A stretch of 64,000 nt of DNA from Chlorella sorokiniana (Eukaryota > Chlorophyta > Trebouxiophyceae > Chlorellales > Chlorellaceae), in assembly GCA_025917655.1 (NCBI GenBank), contig CP084613.1:2668001-2732000 (forward strand), written 5' to 3'. The position numbers were made by a program, and so were the translations under genes. The notes under the pieces are model-generated. The model searched no databases, was not told the origin of the DNA, and saw only the letters and a program-made list of their open reading frames with translations. Shown here piece after piece: positions 22,771-35,520 of the stretch (position 1 is its first letter; each line of letters opens with the position of its first letter).

Positions 22771-23586
22771 TTAGGCAGTGACAGGTCCTGGCTGTTGCAG
22801 GGTTGGACTGCATGCCTCATTCAGCCACATCCATTGTTCAGCGTCAGCCAGCGCTTCCAGCGTGCCCTGCAGCGCAGCGGTCACGCCCTCTAATGGCGCT
22901 GCAGCTGTGGGCGTCCCGGGCGCGCGGCAGTTACCAGTATCCCTGCTGCTGCGGCTACCGCTACCGGGCGACAGCGTGCTGTCAATACTGTTCTCTTCCT
23001 CTGGCCAGTCCTGCGTCAGGATATGTTGGTCGTTTTTTTTGTTTGCCCCATGAGGCAGCCCTTGCCAGTCTACTCTGGCAGTGCCACCATCACCCACCTC
23101 CACCCCCTGCTGCGCTCCAAGCAGGAAATCCAGACGCTCCTCCAGCTGCGCCTTCTCCTGCTCCAGCGCAGCCGCTGCCGATTGCAGCACCTGCTTCTCC
23201 GCCAGCAGCGCCTGTGCCTGCGCCACCATCTGGTCCATCAGCTCCGCCTGTGCCTTGCGCTCAGCCTGCAAGTGCTGCAGTTGCTCTGGCAAGGTGCTAT
23301 GATGACAGACGGCATGGTGCTGCTGCTTGTGGCGCACGAGCCGCTGGCTGGCCGCCATACCAGCCGCATGTGGCTGGTTGACCGCTGGCAGCTCTGCGGT
23401 CTGCCGTGGCATGCCAGTGCTGGTTGCCCTGCCGTTGCAGGGCTTGGTGCGTGCCTGAGAGCTGAGGGCTCGTGAAATGAGTGGGTGATGCAGTTCTATC
23501 CTAGGGGTCGCGCCTGGTGTGCACCAGCCGCAGGAGCCGCAGAGGGCGCCGCACTGATTGTGACAGCGGGTGGTTCCGCTGTGCAT
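22771..23586 (-). CDS. Hypothetical coiled-coil protein
   Basis: One open frame of 271 codons starts with ATG at 23586. A central coiled coil at about residues 100-165 has regular Leu/Ala heptads with Glu, Gln and Lys (for example LPEQLQHLQAERKAQAELMD and LEQEKAQLEERLDFLLG). The N-terminal third looks non-coding or disordered (Cys, His, Gly), so the true start may be a later exon. The C-terminus is Ser/Gly-rich and then helical. The Glu/Gln-rich zipper resembles the dimerisation part of bZIP proteins, but I see no basic DNA-binding region. Function unknown. Confidence 0.5.
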   Translation of the reverse strand: MHSGTTRCHNQCGALCGSCGWCTPGATPRIELHHPLISRALSSQARTKPCNGRATSTGMPRQTAELPAVNQPHAAGMAASQRLVRHKQQHHAVCHHSTLPEQLQHLQAERKAQAELMDQMVAQAQALLAEKQVLQSAAAALEQEKAQLEERLDFLLGAQQGVEVGDGGTARVDWQGLPHGANKKNDQHILTQDWPEEENSIDSTLSPGSGSRSSRDTGNCRAPGTPTAAAPLEGVTAALQGTLEALADAEQWMWLNEACSPTLQQPGPVTA

Positions 23587-24002
23587 CCATCACGATCATT
23601 GGCCAAGGGGCCAAGTCTCCTGAACACGGATAAGCGGCTCATGTAACCGAGAACAGGGTTTCGACGGTTGCGACGACGTACACGTGCGAGTACTGGGCCA
23701 CCTACAAGGCTGTATGACCAAGGAAACGTGGCAACCAGCAGCGCTCATGCGAATTTGGCGGCTGATGACACAAAAATTGCACGTGCTTCCGCCTCAACGT
23801 TGCAACTGTGCAATGTACTGCAGAACTATAGATTGCAGTACATGCGGATCTGCATGTAGACATGACGGAAATGCAATTTTCTGGCTATCTCGTTCCGTCA
23901 CGAAGTTGTCGAAGCAGTTTCTGTCCTTGCAGTTCGCCTCAGCTCCTGGCCCCCGCAATCCTTTGCAGTGTTCCTCGGTGTCTGCAACCACCATCAGTTC
24001 CC
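23587..24002. other. Intergenic region, nothing recognised
   Basis: This lies between the divergent coiled-coil gene and the plastid membrane protein gene. It presumably holds both promoters. Open frames here lack conserved content. Confidence 0.35.
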
Positions 24003-25027
24003 ATGGTGACTAGCAGTGCATTTTCTATCACCTCGACAGGCGCCCTGCGCCACCGGGCGAGCCCTGCGCTTCCAGCCCGCCGCGTGCCGCAAGCGGTGCG
24101 CGCTGCGTCCACAAGGCTGCCGCCTCCTGGTACTGCGCCACCCAAGGGCAAGGAGGGTCCTGGAGGGCTGGTGGGCATCGCCGTCACCCTGGCACTGACG
24201 GGAGCCTCCATCGGCACCTACATGGACGGCATTCACACCATGGCCCAAGTGCTCATCTACGACCAGCTGCCTCTGGTCCACGGCGGGCTCCACCTCTGCG
24301 GTGGTGCCCCCTGCTGGCCGCGTACTACCTGACATTGGGCGGGCTGGTGCTCAAGGCTGACGACTGGCTGCTGGAAGGGGGTGACGCCACCACCCAGGCC
24401 TCCTATCGCCGCTGCAACCTGGGCACCATGTGTCTGTCTTTTGGGTGAGCGCCAGGCCTGTTTTGTGGCACAGCGGGCGAGCAAGCAGTCTGCAAGTTCC
24501 TGCAGGCAGCTGAAGTTGTTTCAAGGCGACGCCATCAGCAAGCAAAAAGGGACTGTATCCCCTGCGCAAGAGCCCACTTACCTGCGCGTCTCCCATCCGC
24601 AGTGCTGTGGCGGGGCTTCTGGCACTGTCCAGCGTGCTGTACTCGAGCGAGCTGCCCGCCGACCAGATTTCTTGGGCCCTGGCTGTCAGCTCCGCTGCCA
24701 TCTACCTTGCCTTCGATGGCACCAAACAAGGCCTGGCTCTGGCGCTGCTGGGCGCCCTGGTTTGCCCTGCCAGCGAGGTGGGTGTCAGCCGTCATGTATT
24801 ACCTGTCAACCTCAATTGCCTTCTGGCTCCATTCAATCAATCTGCCCAACCTTCCCCTCGTTTTACAGCTGATGCTGATGCACATCTTCCAAGTGTGGCA
24901 TTACCCTGGCGCCAACCTGTTCACCGAGATCCCCCACAGCGGCATCCCTTCTTGGGTCCCATGGTGCTACTTTGCTTACACCAGCGCTGTGGCGCAGCTA
25001 GCCCGCTACTTGAAGAAGACGTCTTGA
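24003..25027 (+). CDS. Multi-pass membrane protein with predicted plastid transit peptide; possibly Insig-like
   Basis: Three exons: 24003-24444, 24603-24777 and 24869-25027. The first 55 or so residues (MVTSSAFSITSTGALRHRAS and onward) are rich in Ser, Ala and Arg with no acids, a typical plastid presequence. About five hydrophobic segments follow, including LVGIAVTLALTGASIG, AAYYLTLGGLVL, AGLLALSSVLYSS, LALALLGALVC and the C-terminal WVPWCYFAYTSAVAQLARYL. The last segment weakly recalls the C-terminus of the Insig family, but I would not rely on it. The frame changes twice in exon 1, at about 24268-24276 and at CCCCC 24307-24311. Function unknown. Confidence 0.6.
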
Positions 25028-25813
25028 GTGCGGTGTGTTGCGCAGCAATGTAGCAAGACTGCACTTTGCGTGGTGGTCACGATGCACAGCTGTTGAGCCA
25101 CCATATTATTGTGTGTACCGGAACGATATCAACTGTGCCTGCCCAGCCAGAGCACATTTTCCTCCCAGCACTGATTGTAGACCGTGTTAGACCGCTTTTC
25201 TTGTTTGCACTGCCAACCTGCTCCCCTGCTGGTGTCACTTCTTGCTCTCCCTTCTTGCTGCCCTTCTTGCCACCCAAGCCCACCTTGACGATGGTGGTTG
25301 CTCTCTGCTGCTGGCTTGACCCCATTTTTTCAACGTCACAAAGTTTTGTAAGACCAGGCTGATTGCTGCATGAGTCAAGAACGTTTCAACATGAGTCAAG
25401 AGTTTTGTGGAGGCTCTTAGGCGTTCAGTTCGCCTGAGGCTGTGGTCATGCCTCATAATGCTCTTTTGCGGGATGCTGCTCTTTCCAAACGGGACAATAC
25501 CGCAGCAGGAAAAGTGAATCCGCATGGACAGTGCTAATAGCTAGGAGGGCAGCAGCTGGTTGAATTGAGTATACATGTGAGAGAATGTGTAGGGTGTGTT
25601 GGAAACTAAGGCTCAATGCTTGCCTGCCTTGCTCCAGGTGGGTTTGAACGTGCGCTGGGCTGGAAGAGAGTTGGCCTGAGGCCAGGCTGAGGAGCTGGGC
25701 TGGGCTGGCATGGAGTCCCAAGGGCTGCTGGCGGGTTCAGGGTCCGTCACCACCCTGATGACAAGGGAAGGCGCGGGAGCCAGAAAGCTGGGTGCAGGCA
25801 GAGGTGTGCATGT
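25028..25813. other. Convergent 3' region, no gene seen
   Basis: This lies between the 3' ends of the plastid membrane protein gene and the tetraspanin-like gene. AT-richer patches and no conserved reading frame; likely two 3' UTRs. Confidence 0.4.
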
Positions 25814-26950
25814 TCATTTGGTCATTGGAATAGAAGCTGTGTTAATGGAACTTTCATACCTGGACCCAATCCTGCCGGCCTCCAGGTCATCACCAAGCTT
25901 GAAGCTGGCGTCAGCCCGCTCGAATAGGCTGCTGCGCATCGCCCGCTGCTGCTCTTGCTGGGCTGCCAGGCGTTCCGCAGCGGTTCCAGACAGGGCATGG
26001 ATGTGAATGACCTGGCCCTTGGCATCAACCATCGCCACTGCCTCGCCCGGCAGCTGCCCCGGCGCCAGGCCCAGCTTTGCACGCAACGCGTCCAGGTGTT
26101 CCGTGGTGGCATCGCGCCGTGCAGTGTAAGCTGCTTGTTCCTCTTCCTGGAACTCCACATACGAGCGGTGACGGGTGCAGCAGCGCAGGCAGGCGGCAAG
26201 GCCGATGGCCAGCAGCTGCAGGCCCAGCAGGCCCAGCAGCACCCAGCGCCCAATGTTGATGATCTCGTGAAGGTTCTCCCTGCAGAGGAGAGGGGGACGG
26301 ACGGGGCAAGCATGCCTGAGTCTGGCCGCGGGAGCAGTGGGAATTGGTCAACAGTGTGCTGAACGGCTGCGAGTAAGCATGACAGCTGCGAGCAGCACAT
26401 GCACTGCCTGGTGCCACACAGTCCATCCTGCACATCTTCAACCTGCACATCCTGTCAACTCACTTGATCTGGCCTTTGGTTTGCTGGTAGCTGGCCAACT
26501 GCTCCTCAGCGTTGCCTGGGGCAATGAAGAGGTACAGGACAAGGCCAACCTGGCCCGCCAGCGCCAGCACCGCCAGAGTGACGTACACGCCCAGGCAACA
26601 GCGCACTCGGCAGCTACCAAAGCACCCAAAGACAGCGGTCAGGATCGCCAAGCAGCCGATTGCCCATAGACCACTGCAAGGCAAGAGGAGGGCAGAGCGC
26701 AACAAGGGATGGTTGAGCAGCGGGATGTCTCCCATCTCCTCCCCACCGCAGCCATGTCCTATGCCCACACTCACAGCGTCAAAGGGTCTCCCGGCGGGAA
26801 CTGAAGGACAACGGCAACCGCAATGTAGCCAGCGCCTGCGAGGAGCTGCAGAATGCTGAAAATCCTCAGCTGCAGGGCCAAGAAGCGGCTTCCTCGCTCC
26901 GCCAGGCTGACAGTTTTCTTGGGTATATCTGGAAGGTCGGGAACACTCAT
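25814..26950 (-). CDS. Tetraspanin-like four-pass membrane protein
   Basis: Three exons (26775-26950, 26464-26673 and 25814-26279) encode 283 residues with matching phases and no frame breaks. The start MSVPDLPDIPKK is followed by a first hydrophobic segment (LQLLAGAGYIAVAVVL). The second and third lie in exon 2 (LWAIGCLAILTAVFGCFGSC and YVTLAVLALAGQVGLVLYLF). The fourth opens exon 3 (WVLLGLLGLQLLAIGLAACL) and is followed by CLRCC. A long cytosolic tail with a helical, Glu/Ala-rich region follows. The membrane layout matches tetraspanins, but the large extracellular loop between the third and fourth segments is very short and lacks the CCG motif. It is better called tetraspanin-like. Confidence 0.7.
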
Positions 26951-27722
26951 TGCGGCAAGTGCTGCGCAAAGAGGGTTGAGGAGGAGCAACTGTTTGCTCC
27001 CGAGTGAGACCGATAGCTTTTGTGCACAATAACACTGTAAAGCCGACAATGCATCACACCGGGCGATGGTGCGCGCATTAGGCTTATTTGGGTGGCAGCT
27101 GTCCGGTTCTGGTTCTTCTGGCTGTCCTGCCCTGGGCTGTCGGTTTTGCACGAAAATGCGCGCAGCATCATTGAAGCGCAAGTAAGAATCCTCACTGTCC
27201 CGCAACTGAGCAGGCGGTTGGTGCAGGCCCTAGGCCTAGCCCTAGGTTGCAGGCTTGCCGCCCTTCAGCATCACGTCTTCAGTCCCGCTGGGCGCGCCGA
27301 TGGCCAACAGCTATATTTGATGCTCGCCATTACCAGTTGGGCACTGGATGCACATCAGAGTTAGATTGCAGAATAAAACACCATCACCACTTTCACACGC
27401 TTGGGCAAGAACTCAGCACCGTGGTCCCGCTCTGCACGGGAGTTTGCGCACGCTTGTGTGCAGCTCTATTGATTAGTTCACGGGTTTCATCGTCTCAAAC
27501 ACCTGCTTCACATCCTTGTAAGGAACAACCTAGGTGATAACAAAGTTTGCCAGCTGCACCTCCGTCAATCTCGGCGGAGCCCGTGGGATGCTGAATTAGT
27601 CGCACCGGCGATGGGCCAAGACTCGCGGTCCTTGCACTAGCTGGTTACACTGCCACATGCAACAATGAAGCCACAAGCCGCAATCAAATGCGGTCTGCCT
27701 AATGTAACCAGATCGACCCGCT
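26951..27722. other. Intergenic region between tetraspanin-like gene and kinesin 3' end
   Basis: Contains the tetraspanin-like promoter and the kinesin 3' UTR. The palindromic CCTAGGCCTAGCCCTAGG at 27228-27245 is the only notable motif. No coding pattern is convincing. Confidence 0.4.
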
Positions 27723-30700
27723 TCAGCTGCTGCCTCTCCCAGAGCCATCGGACAGGAAGCGCTCATAGCGGTCCACTTGGAAGCGGCGTCCGTTCTCATC
27801 CTGAGTGACAAGCCAGCGACCAGACAACCAGCTGGTGCCACCGTTGCGGTGTGAGGTGCCGTCCTTCTGCTCAAATGTGCCGCCCTGCAGGGCTGGCAAG
27901 CTATGGCTCAGGAGTTGGCAACACGACTCATCGCAGGCACTGCAAGGCCTCACCAAGTAGGCCTTCTCGTAGCCCGCCCCCAGCCACCCTGCTTTCCAGC
28001 AGGCGACAAGGGCGCTGCAGCAGCAGCTGTCTCCTGTGCAGCCATGCGCACAGGCTGCAAGGGCAGGGGACCGGCAACGGCGCTGCCCCAGCTGTTGTCC
28101 AAGGACTGCTGCAGCACCACATCGTCCTCTATGTCGGCGTAAAACGGGCTGAGCTCACGCTGGGCAACCGTACCCGCCTGGCCCAGCCGCGACTGGCAAA
28201 CACTGCTGTCGGCCAGGTGGTACTGGGGCGCCGTTGCCGTGCCCACCAGGGACGTGGTCAAGGGAGGCCTCAGTGCGGGGACTGCCTGACCATGGTCAAG
28301 GCGCTGCAGCTGCGTGGCATGCTGCTCCAGCTGGGCACGCAGCGCTTCTGCCTCCCGCTGCTTTGACTCTGCCGCCTGCCTCAGTCGCTCCATCTCCGCG
28401 GTGCGCCTTGCCTCGGCTGCGGCAAAGGCCGCCTGCAGCTCCTGAAGGCTGGCCATTACGCTGTCCCGCTCCACCTGCAGCTGCGTGTGCGCTGCCCGCG
28501 CAGTCGCCAGCGCCTTGTCTTGGTTGGCGGCGGCCAAACGCGCCTCCTCCCGCGCAAATGAACAGTCGGCCAGGGCGTTGTTGCGCTCCTGCTGTGCGCG
28601 CTGCAGGGCGCCCTGTTGCCGGGCCATCAGTTGCTTCATGTCCTGCTGGGGGTGGTGGCCGTGTGAGGGCCTCGCCCGCTTGAGCAACGCACCATAGCAT
28701 GAGATTAGCCGGGATTTAAGGCACGCAGCAGCGACCAACACCCCCGCCCCGTTCACTGCACCATAGGCTGCCCCGTTTGCCCAGCTGCGCACCGCCATTG
28801 TGGCCTCGTGCTGTGCCGTGAGCGCCTCCTTCTGGTCCCGCAACACATGAAGTAGGTCTGGAGGGGCACAGCGGCTACGGCATCACCATGGGACTCAGCT
28901 GGGCCGCTGCCGGCTGCCCCCTCTGCAGCCTCTGTTGCCTGCTGCATGATGGCCTTGGAGGCCAGCTGCTGGGCGCCCAGCAAGCTGCCACGTTCTGCCC
29001 GAAACGCCAACAGGTCGCCATCAGTCTGGGCGGCGGCTGCCGCCGGGTTGTGAACCTGCTGCTGCAAGGCGAGCAACTCCTCTTGTTGCTGGACGCGCTC
29101 CGTCGCCCAAACACCTTTGGCAGTTGCCAGCTCCATGGCAGCCTCCTTGGCCTTCTCATCAGCCGATGCTGCCTGGGCTTTGACATGCTTTCGCAGCTCT
29201 GCATCCAACGGCATCATGCCAGACAGGTGATCAGTCAAGTGCCCTAAACTGGCTGAACTTGGAAGCCATCTCACCCTCAATTCTGCAGACAGCAGCCTCC
29301 AGCTCGTGCTGCGTTGTTGCACCGAGCGCCTGCAGATGCGCCACCTGCGCGCGCAGATCGCCAGCCACCCTGTGCTGCTCGGCTCGGAAACGCTGGTGCT
29401 CCGCCACCTGCTCAATGGCGTCTGCAGTCGCCTGGCTCAAGCTCTGCACGGCAGCCATGGCGCGTTAGCCGGAGCATCGAGGCAGACGCTTCCTGACCTG
29501 AGGTTTCTTCAACTGCTACTCTCACGGCTCACCTCCTTCAACACCTTCTTCTCGCGGTCAGCAACCTCTGCCTTGGACTTGAGAGCGGCCACCTGCAGCG
29601 CCCATTTGTGCAGGAACAGCAGGTAGCGAGCCAACAGCCGCCACTCACGAACGGTTCACACACTACACTCAGCACACCAAGTCGCCAGCACACCATGCTT
29701 ACCTCGTCTTGCACCGCCCGCAAAGCGATCAGGTGCTCCTGGATGAGGCCCGCGGTGCTAGACTGCGACTGCGCCAGCGCACGCTTGGCTGCCGCTGCAC
29801 ACTCATCCGCGGATGAAGCAGCTGCTTGCAGCTCGGCAAGGCGCGCCTTGGTTCCCTCAGCTGCATGGGCAGCTGCAGCCAGCTTGTCCTCCATCTCCAA
29901 CACACGCACCTTCTGCGCCGCCGCACGGCTTGCGCCGCCTCCATGCGAGCCACCAGGTCAGCTTGGTAGGATTGATTGCCCTCTTGAAGGGCGTGTAGTT
30001 GCTTCTCTGCCTCGACCAGTGCAGAGGTTTTGGCTGCTGCAGCCTCCTGTGCTGCCGCCAGCTGAGCACCAAGGTCTTTAGCCAATGCCTGGCTGGCAGT
30101 CAATGCAGAGGCAGCTTCCTCCTGCTTCAATTTCACGTCAGCAAGGGCGCCTCAACTTGGCTGGCGTGGGTGCTAGCCTGCTCCAACTGCGCAGCGTGGT
30201 GACTGGCTTCCAACTCCAAGCTAGCCGCCTGGTGGGTCGCAGCCTCCAGCTCTGCCTTGCAGGCATCAAGCTGTCGGCTGAGCTCCACAGCTGCCTCAGC
30301 GTCGGCTGCGGCGGCAGCCGCCTTGCTAGCAAGTGCAGCCTCCAGCTCAGCGACGGTGCCTTGCATGTCCTTGATGTGCCATTCCTGCGCAGTGGCACAT
30401 GTGAAAGTGCGTGTAGACAAATCAAACATCGCAGGTCCTACCCCACGAAACAGAGAGTAGAGGGAGCCACCTGCACCTCTCACCTTGGCCTCAAGCTCCT
30501 TGGCCTGCTCATGGAGCTGCTGCCTCGAGGCCGCAGCCTCGTTCTGCAAGCGTGCAAGGGCTACGGTCGCAGTGTCGTACTCGACAGCATTGGCGGCCAG
30601 CTGCTTCTCCGTAGCCGACAGCTGCTGCTCCAGGTCAAGAACAGCACGGTCATGCTGAGCTGCCGTTTTCCGAGCAGCTGCCAGCTCCTTCTTTGAGCGC

Positions 30701-33700
30701 GCCACTTGCGCCTCCAACTCATCGGTGTGCACCTCGGCAGCCTTTGCAGCAGCAATGCGCTCAGCCGCCACCTGCTGTGCAGCAGCTAATGTCGACTCCA
30801 GCTCTTTGACACGCTCCGCATGCTGGGCCACCCTGTTCTCTGCGCTGCTCCGTGCCTCTGCCAACTTGGCCTCCAACTCCGTTGCAGCCGCTTCGCTGGC
30901 AGCCAGCTTCTGGCTGCACACAGCCATGCCCTGCTGCGCATCAAATACGTGCTGCTGGGCCCTGGCTAGCTGCTGCCCCAGGCTTTCCGCCGTTCGTGCA
31001 GAGTCTGCGGCGCGTACCTCAGTGTCTGCAAGGCGGGCCTCCAGGCCTGCAACCTGAGCGAGCAGGTTGTGTGCTGCCTTCTCTGCTGCTGCTTGCTGTG
31101 CCGCAGCATCTTTCTTCAGCTGAGCGACAAGGGATTGCAGCTCTGCGCATGCGGCGCTCCTGGAGCCTAGATCAGACTGCACACCCGCCAGCTCCGCCTG
31201 CAGAGCCGCCACACGGCCCTCCACATCATGCAGCCGCTCTTCACGCACCACCGCCTCTGCCTCCAGAGCCGCCAGCCGGTCCGACTTCACATCGAGGATC
31301 TCCTGCAGCTGCGCGCCTCTGACGCCGACTCCCGCACCGCGCCCTGCGCCTCCTGCAGCCGCTGCGACAGTCCCTGCGCCTCAGACGTCACCTGCTCCAG
31401 CTGCGCATCCCTGCAGCCCAGCAAGCCCTCCACCTGCCGCTCCCGCTCCACCAGCATCGCTTGGTCTGCCTCCAGCTGCGCACGGCCCGCCTCAATCTGT
31501 GCCTGCTAAGGCAAGGTCAAGGCAAAAGGGGTCTGTGTAAACCCTAAGATATGGGAGGAGGCGACGCTCTGCGCACAAACCCTCCATTTGCTCAGACAGC
31601 CGCCTCCTACCTGCAGTTGCCCCATCTCGGCGGCGGCTTCCTTGACCTTGCCACGCAGCTCTCGCACCAGGCCCTGCTCCCTGGCCAGAGCCGCCTCGCG
31701 AGCAGCCTGACGCGCGAGCAGGTCCTCCACCTGCTGCGCCAGCGCATCACGCACACGCTCGGCAGCTGCAAGCCTGCATGCCGCCTCCTCCTCACGTGTT
31801 GCCCCTGCCGCAGCCTGCTGGGCCTGCTCGCCGCGGCTGATCCACAGCATTTTCCAGCAGGGTCAGCTGGGAGCGAGCCGTCTCCAGCTCTTGCTCCAAC
31901 GGGTCTGGCTCAGTGGGCAACCGACTGATGCTGGCTGCTATGTCCGCACGCAGCACCTGGTCTGCAACTAGGATGGAGAGTGGAAGTCAGCCAGCCAGGC
32001 AGGTCAAAAGCAGTCGGCGGCTGTTGCACCACGCGCACAACTCTACGTCCTCCAGCCCAAGCATGCCCCGAGCACACACCATGTTTGTCGATCTGCTGCT
32101 GCCGCTTCCTGTGCGACGCCCGCGCCTGCTCCAGCTGCTGCTGCTCCCGCTTGCGCATGTGGTAGGCTGCCTGCGCCTTGAGTGCCAGCCCCTCCTCCCG
32201 GGCCTCCCGCAGCTCCCTGCGGAGCTGATCCACGAGCGCCGCCGCCGCCGCAGCAGCCTCTGCCGGCTTCATAGCTGCGGACACCAGCTCCTGCACCCGT
32301 TTCTCCAGCAGCATCGCCCGCTCCACAGCCGCCGCCTTGCTGCGCTCGCGGGCCTCAAGGTCTCGCTTCATTGCCGCCACCGCATCCTTCATGCCCGCTA
32401 GCTGCATTTGTAGGCCATCCACACTGTGCCGGCTGTCCAGCTCGAGGCTGCAAGGGGGTGTGCGTGTGTTGGCAGCAGTGAAAGCTGCTTCAGTGCTGCT
32501 CACAAGTGCTGCTCACACAGAACTTCATCAGCGACACCTTTGCAGCCCAGGATGCATGGCACATGCACCTGAGCTCGCCGTTCCGCTCAGCCAGGGCCTG
32601 CATCTGCAGCTCGCTTTCCATCAGGGCATCAGCCAGGCGCTGCGCCTCCTCCTGAAGCGCCCCACGCTCGGCATGAAGTGCTTCAACCTGCTCCTTGGTG
32701 GCAGACTGCACCGCCTCCGCGTCGACTGCCTTGATCTCCTGCTCCTGGACCTGGCAGTGGGTGGTATGGGTAGGGGGCAACTTGAATGCCCAGAGGTTGT
32801 TGAGGGTGCATTGGCAGTAGCAGAGGGCTTGCGAGGCATGGCTCACCTGGGCATGCAGCCTGTCCCGCTCTGCCGCCAACTCGTCATTTTTTGACATCAG
32901 CTTCTGCAGCTGCGCATCCACGGTGGCACACATGGCCTCCAGTGCCGTCACGCTGACCGCGAGATCAGCAGAGCTGCAGGGGCGCGCGGAGGGAGCAGGG
33001 ATGACTTGCAGGGTCGGCGGAAGTCACAGGCTGGCGGAAGTCACAAGCTGGGACGCCTCAAGCGCAGATATGGCTTTGCTCCGGGTGTGCACCAGCCGCT
33101 GGCGGCAGCCCCACCTGCGAAGCCTGTTCTCCTTGTCTGTGTGCCCCCACGGAGCGCTTCCACCTGTGCCCGCATCACCTCCAGCTCCTGCTCCGCCCTG
33201 CCTAAAGCTGAAGCTTTTTCAGACAGCGCTGCTGCCATGACCGCCTGGTCCTCAGCACGCTGCTGCGCCTCAGCGGCCAGCCCGCTCAGCTCTCCCTGCC
33301 GTTGCTCCAGTTCCGCTTGCGCCTTGCTGCAAGCTTTGCGCAGGTCCTGCAGCTCAGCAGACAGTGAGCTCTGCGCCACGCTGCTGCCCATCTCCTCCAT
33401 GGCGTTCAGCTTGGAGGCTGCCTCAAAAGCGTCTCGCTCCCTGCAGCAGCCATCCAAAAGCGGCCACATGGGAAACGCTCCCTTGCAGGCTCCCTTGGAG
33501 CTGTGGGCCCCCAAGCACAACTTACTCACGAAGCCGGCCAACTTGCTCCTTCAGGCGCTTCTGGCCGTCCTCCAGCTGTGCGTTGAGGGAGAGTGCCTGC
33601 TGAAGCTCGTCGCCACCAGCCTTGCCGCTGCCAGCCAAGCTGCGCAGCATGGCAACCTCCTGGCGCAGGCGGGCTAGCTCGGCAGCCATCTCCACCGCGC

Positions 33701-35520
33701 TTTGGGACACATCCTCGTTCTTCACTGCCTGGTTCTTAATCTGCTTGGCACGGTGGGCAAACTTGAGGGTGGAGGCCGTCTCGGAGAAGCAGGTTGAAGT
33801 CGACGACACAGTGGGAATGATGACTGCAATGTGCAGGGGACAAGCAGCGACGCAAGCTGGTTGGCAGAAAGCTTCAGACATTCTGTGTGGTGATCAGGCC
33901 AGCACCGCGCGCTTGTCGGCTCATGTCCCCTGCAGTCACAGCTCACCCGTCCTGCTGTTCCCGCCAAGGGACTCGCGCAGCAGCAGGGTCAGCTTCGAGT
34001 CACGGTAGGGGATATGTGCAGAGCCCTCGGTGAGTTTGTTGATCACCTGCAACAGCGGGCGCACGGTGTGTGCATGCAGGGCGCCGCACAGGAGCGGACA
34101 GCAGCCGCACAGCAGCCTCCTTGCAGGCGGCATGTCGCGACGCTCGCCTGGCCAAGGGTGAACAGAGACTTGTTGATTGCCTGCGCCTCCTTCAGCCGCT
34201 CGCCCTCGGTGTCGGCCGACTTCTGCCGCTCGCTGCCCGCCAGGTCCACCAGGCTCAGCTTGCTGCGGCGGCGCACCACGCCCGCCCCTCCTCCACAATG
34301 CAGGCCTCCAGGGAGCAGGTCATCACCATGTGGCTGCGGCTGCTGGTGTCGTTCACGCGCGTGGCCGCCGTGTGCCGGTGGGCAGCGCCGCTCGACAGCA
34401 AGCGCAGCACGTCAGCAGCTGCGGGCGGGCGAGTGGATGCCCAGCAACAAGGGATCATCGACAGCAGTCACTGTGCCCGAGTGCTGTGCCTAGCAGGCTG
34501 GGGCATCTCAGGGGATCATCGTAGTGCCTCACCGCTGGTGACCACGTGCCAGCTGAGCCCCTCCACGCAAACTTCCCTTTGTTGTCCTCCCGCAGAACCA
34601 CTCGCTCTGCTAAGGGCGCCATCAAGTCCGTGATCTGCTGGGCGGGGTGACGGCAGCCTGATGACAGAGTCTTTGAAAGGATGAAAGGGCACGCATAGAC
34701 ATGAAGCTCTTGACTGCGTGCCCACCTGCTCCTTGTAAACTTCCAGCAGCGAGCAGGCGACTGAGAAGGAGACGTCCCGCCCCGCCCGCTTGGCCTCCTC
34801 CAGCTCCGCTATGCGCTCAAACAGGTGGTCGAAAATGCGGGGTATGAGACCTGCTGAGCCTGGCAACTCCTCCGCCACGCCCGCGGGCAGGTCCCCCAAC
34901 ATCGTGTACGTCTGCAGGGCACAGCACCCTGCTCAGCCCCCGTGAGCGCGGCAAGTGGCGCAGGCCACGGATGCACCACCCCTCGTTACCTTGCCGCTGC
35001 CTGTTTGTCCATATGCTATAACACAGCTGTGGAAGCCTGCAAGCGTGTTCTCCACGATGGGGCGCCCAACCACTTTGAACAGCGATGCCTGGGTGCTGCT
35101 GGGCCCCGCCACGTGGTCCAGGGTGTAGTGGGTGGGCTCGGGCGCCGTGAAGAGTGAGAGCATGTTGACGCCAGTTTGCTGCAGGCACATTGCCTCTCCT
35201 TCGTCTCTTTTGCTTGACGGACGAATCCGCAAAACCACCTTGACGCTGTCGTCGGGTGCGGAGGGCATCCCGGCAGGGCTGGCGCCACCTGTGGCATCCA
35301 GGCTGCTGAACAACCCCTTGCGATGAGTGAACAGCTGGGGAGTGGAGGCGGCGCCAGGGGACCACAATGGCTGCGCCATGAGAGCCGCACAGTTGGCAAG
35401 AGCTGAGTGCACGTTGAGCATGCCTGGGCGTCGCCTGGTGGCAGCTGCCGGCGTCTGCTGCAAGCGTCCAGCGCTCCGCGGCGGGGAAGCTGCCGATACC
35501 GCCTTATCATCAGCCTTCAT
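27723..35520 (-). CDS. Kinesin-12 family motor with very long coiled-coil stalk (KIF15 / phragmoplast-kinesin type)
   Basis: This plus-end-directed microtubule motor is encoded by many exons. It starts with ATG at 35520 and a Pro/Ala-rich N-terminal extension of about 90 residues. The motor begins at [13 protein letters not shown] (exon 1 ends 34990). Its P-loop GQTGSGK-T is split by the intron before exon 34726-34911. Switch I (NDTSSRSH) lies near 34340, switch II ([10 protein letters not shown]) near 34245, and [21 protein letters not shown] follows. The neck, with [17 protein letters not shown], is typical of kinesin-12. From about 33670 down to 27950 almost all coding is coiled coil (Ala/Glu/Gln/Leu heptads), about 1,500 residues. 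A short globular C-terminus ([20 protein letters not shown]) ends at 27723. Frame breaks occur around 34575 and 34290. In plants such motors act in spindle and division-plane microtubules. Confidence 0.9.

Noticed and set aside
24003-25027. Firm naming of the plastid membrane protein as Insig
   Set aside because: Only the last hydrophobic block resembles Insig and the predicted transit peptide argues against an ER sterol sensor.
27228-27245. CCTAGG palindrome as a transposon end or attachment site
   Set aside because: There is no partner copy, no flanking duplication and no transposase nearby.
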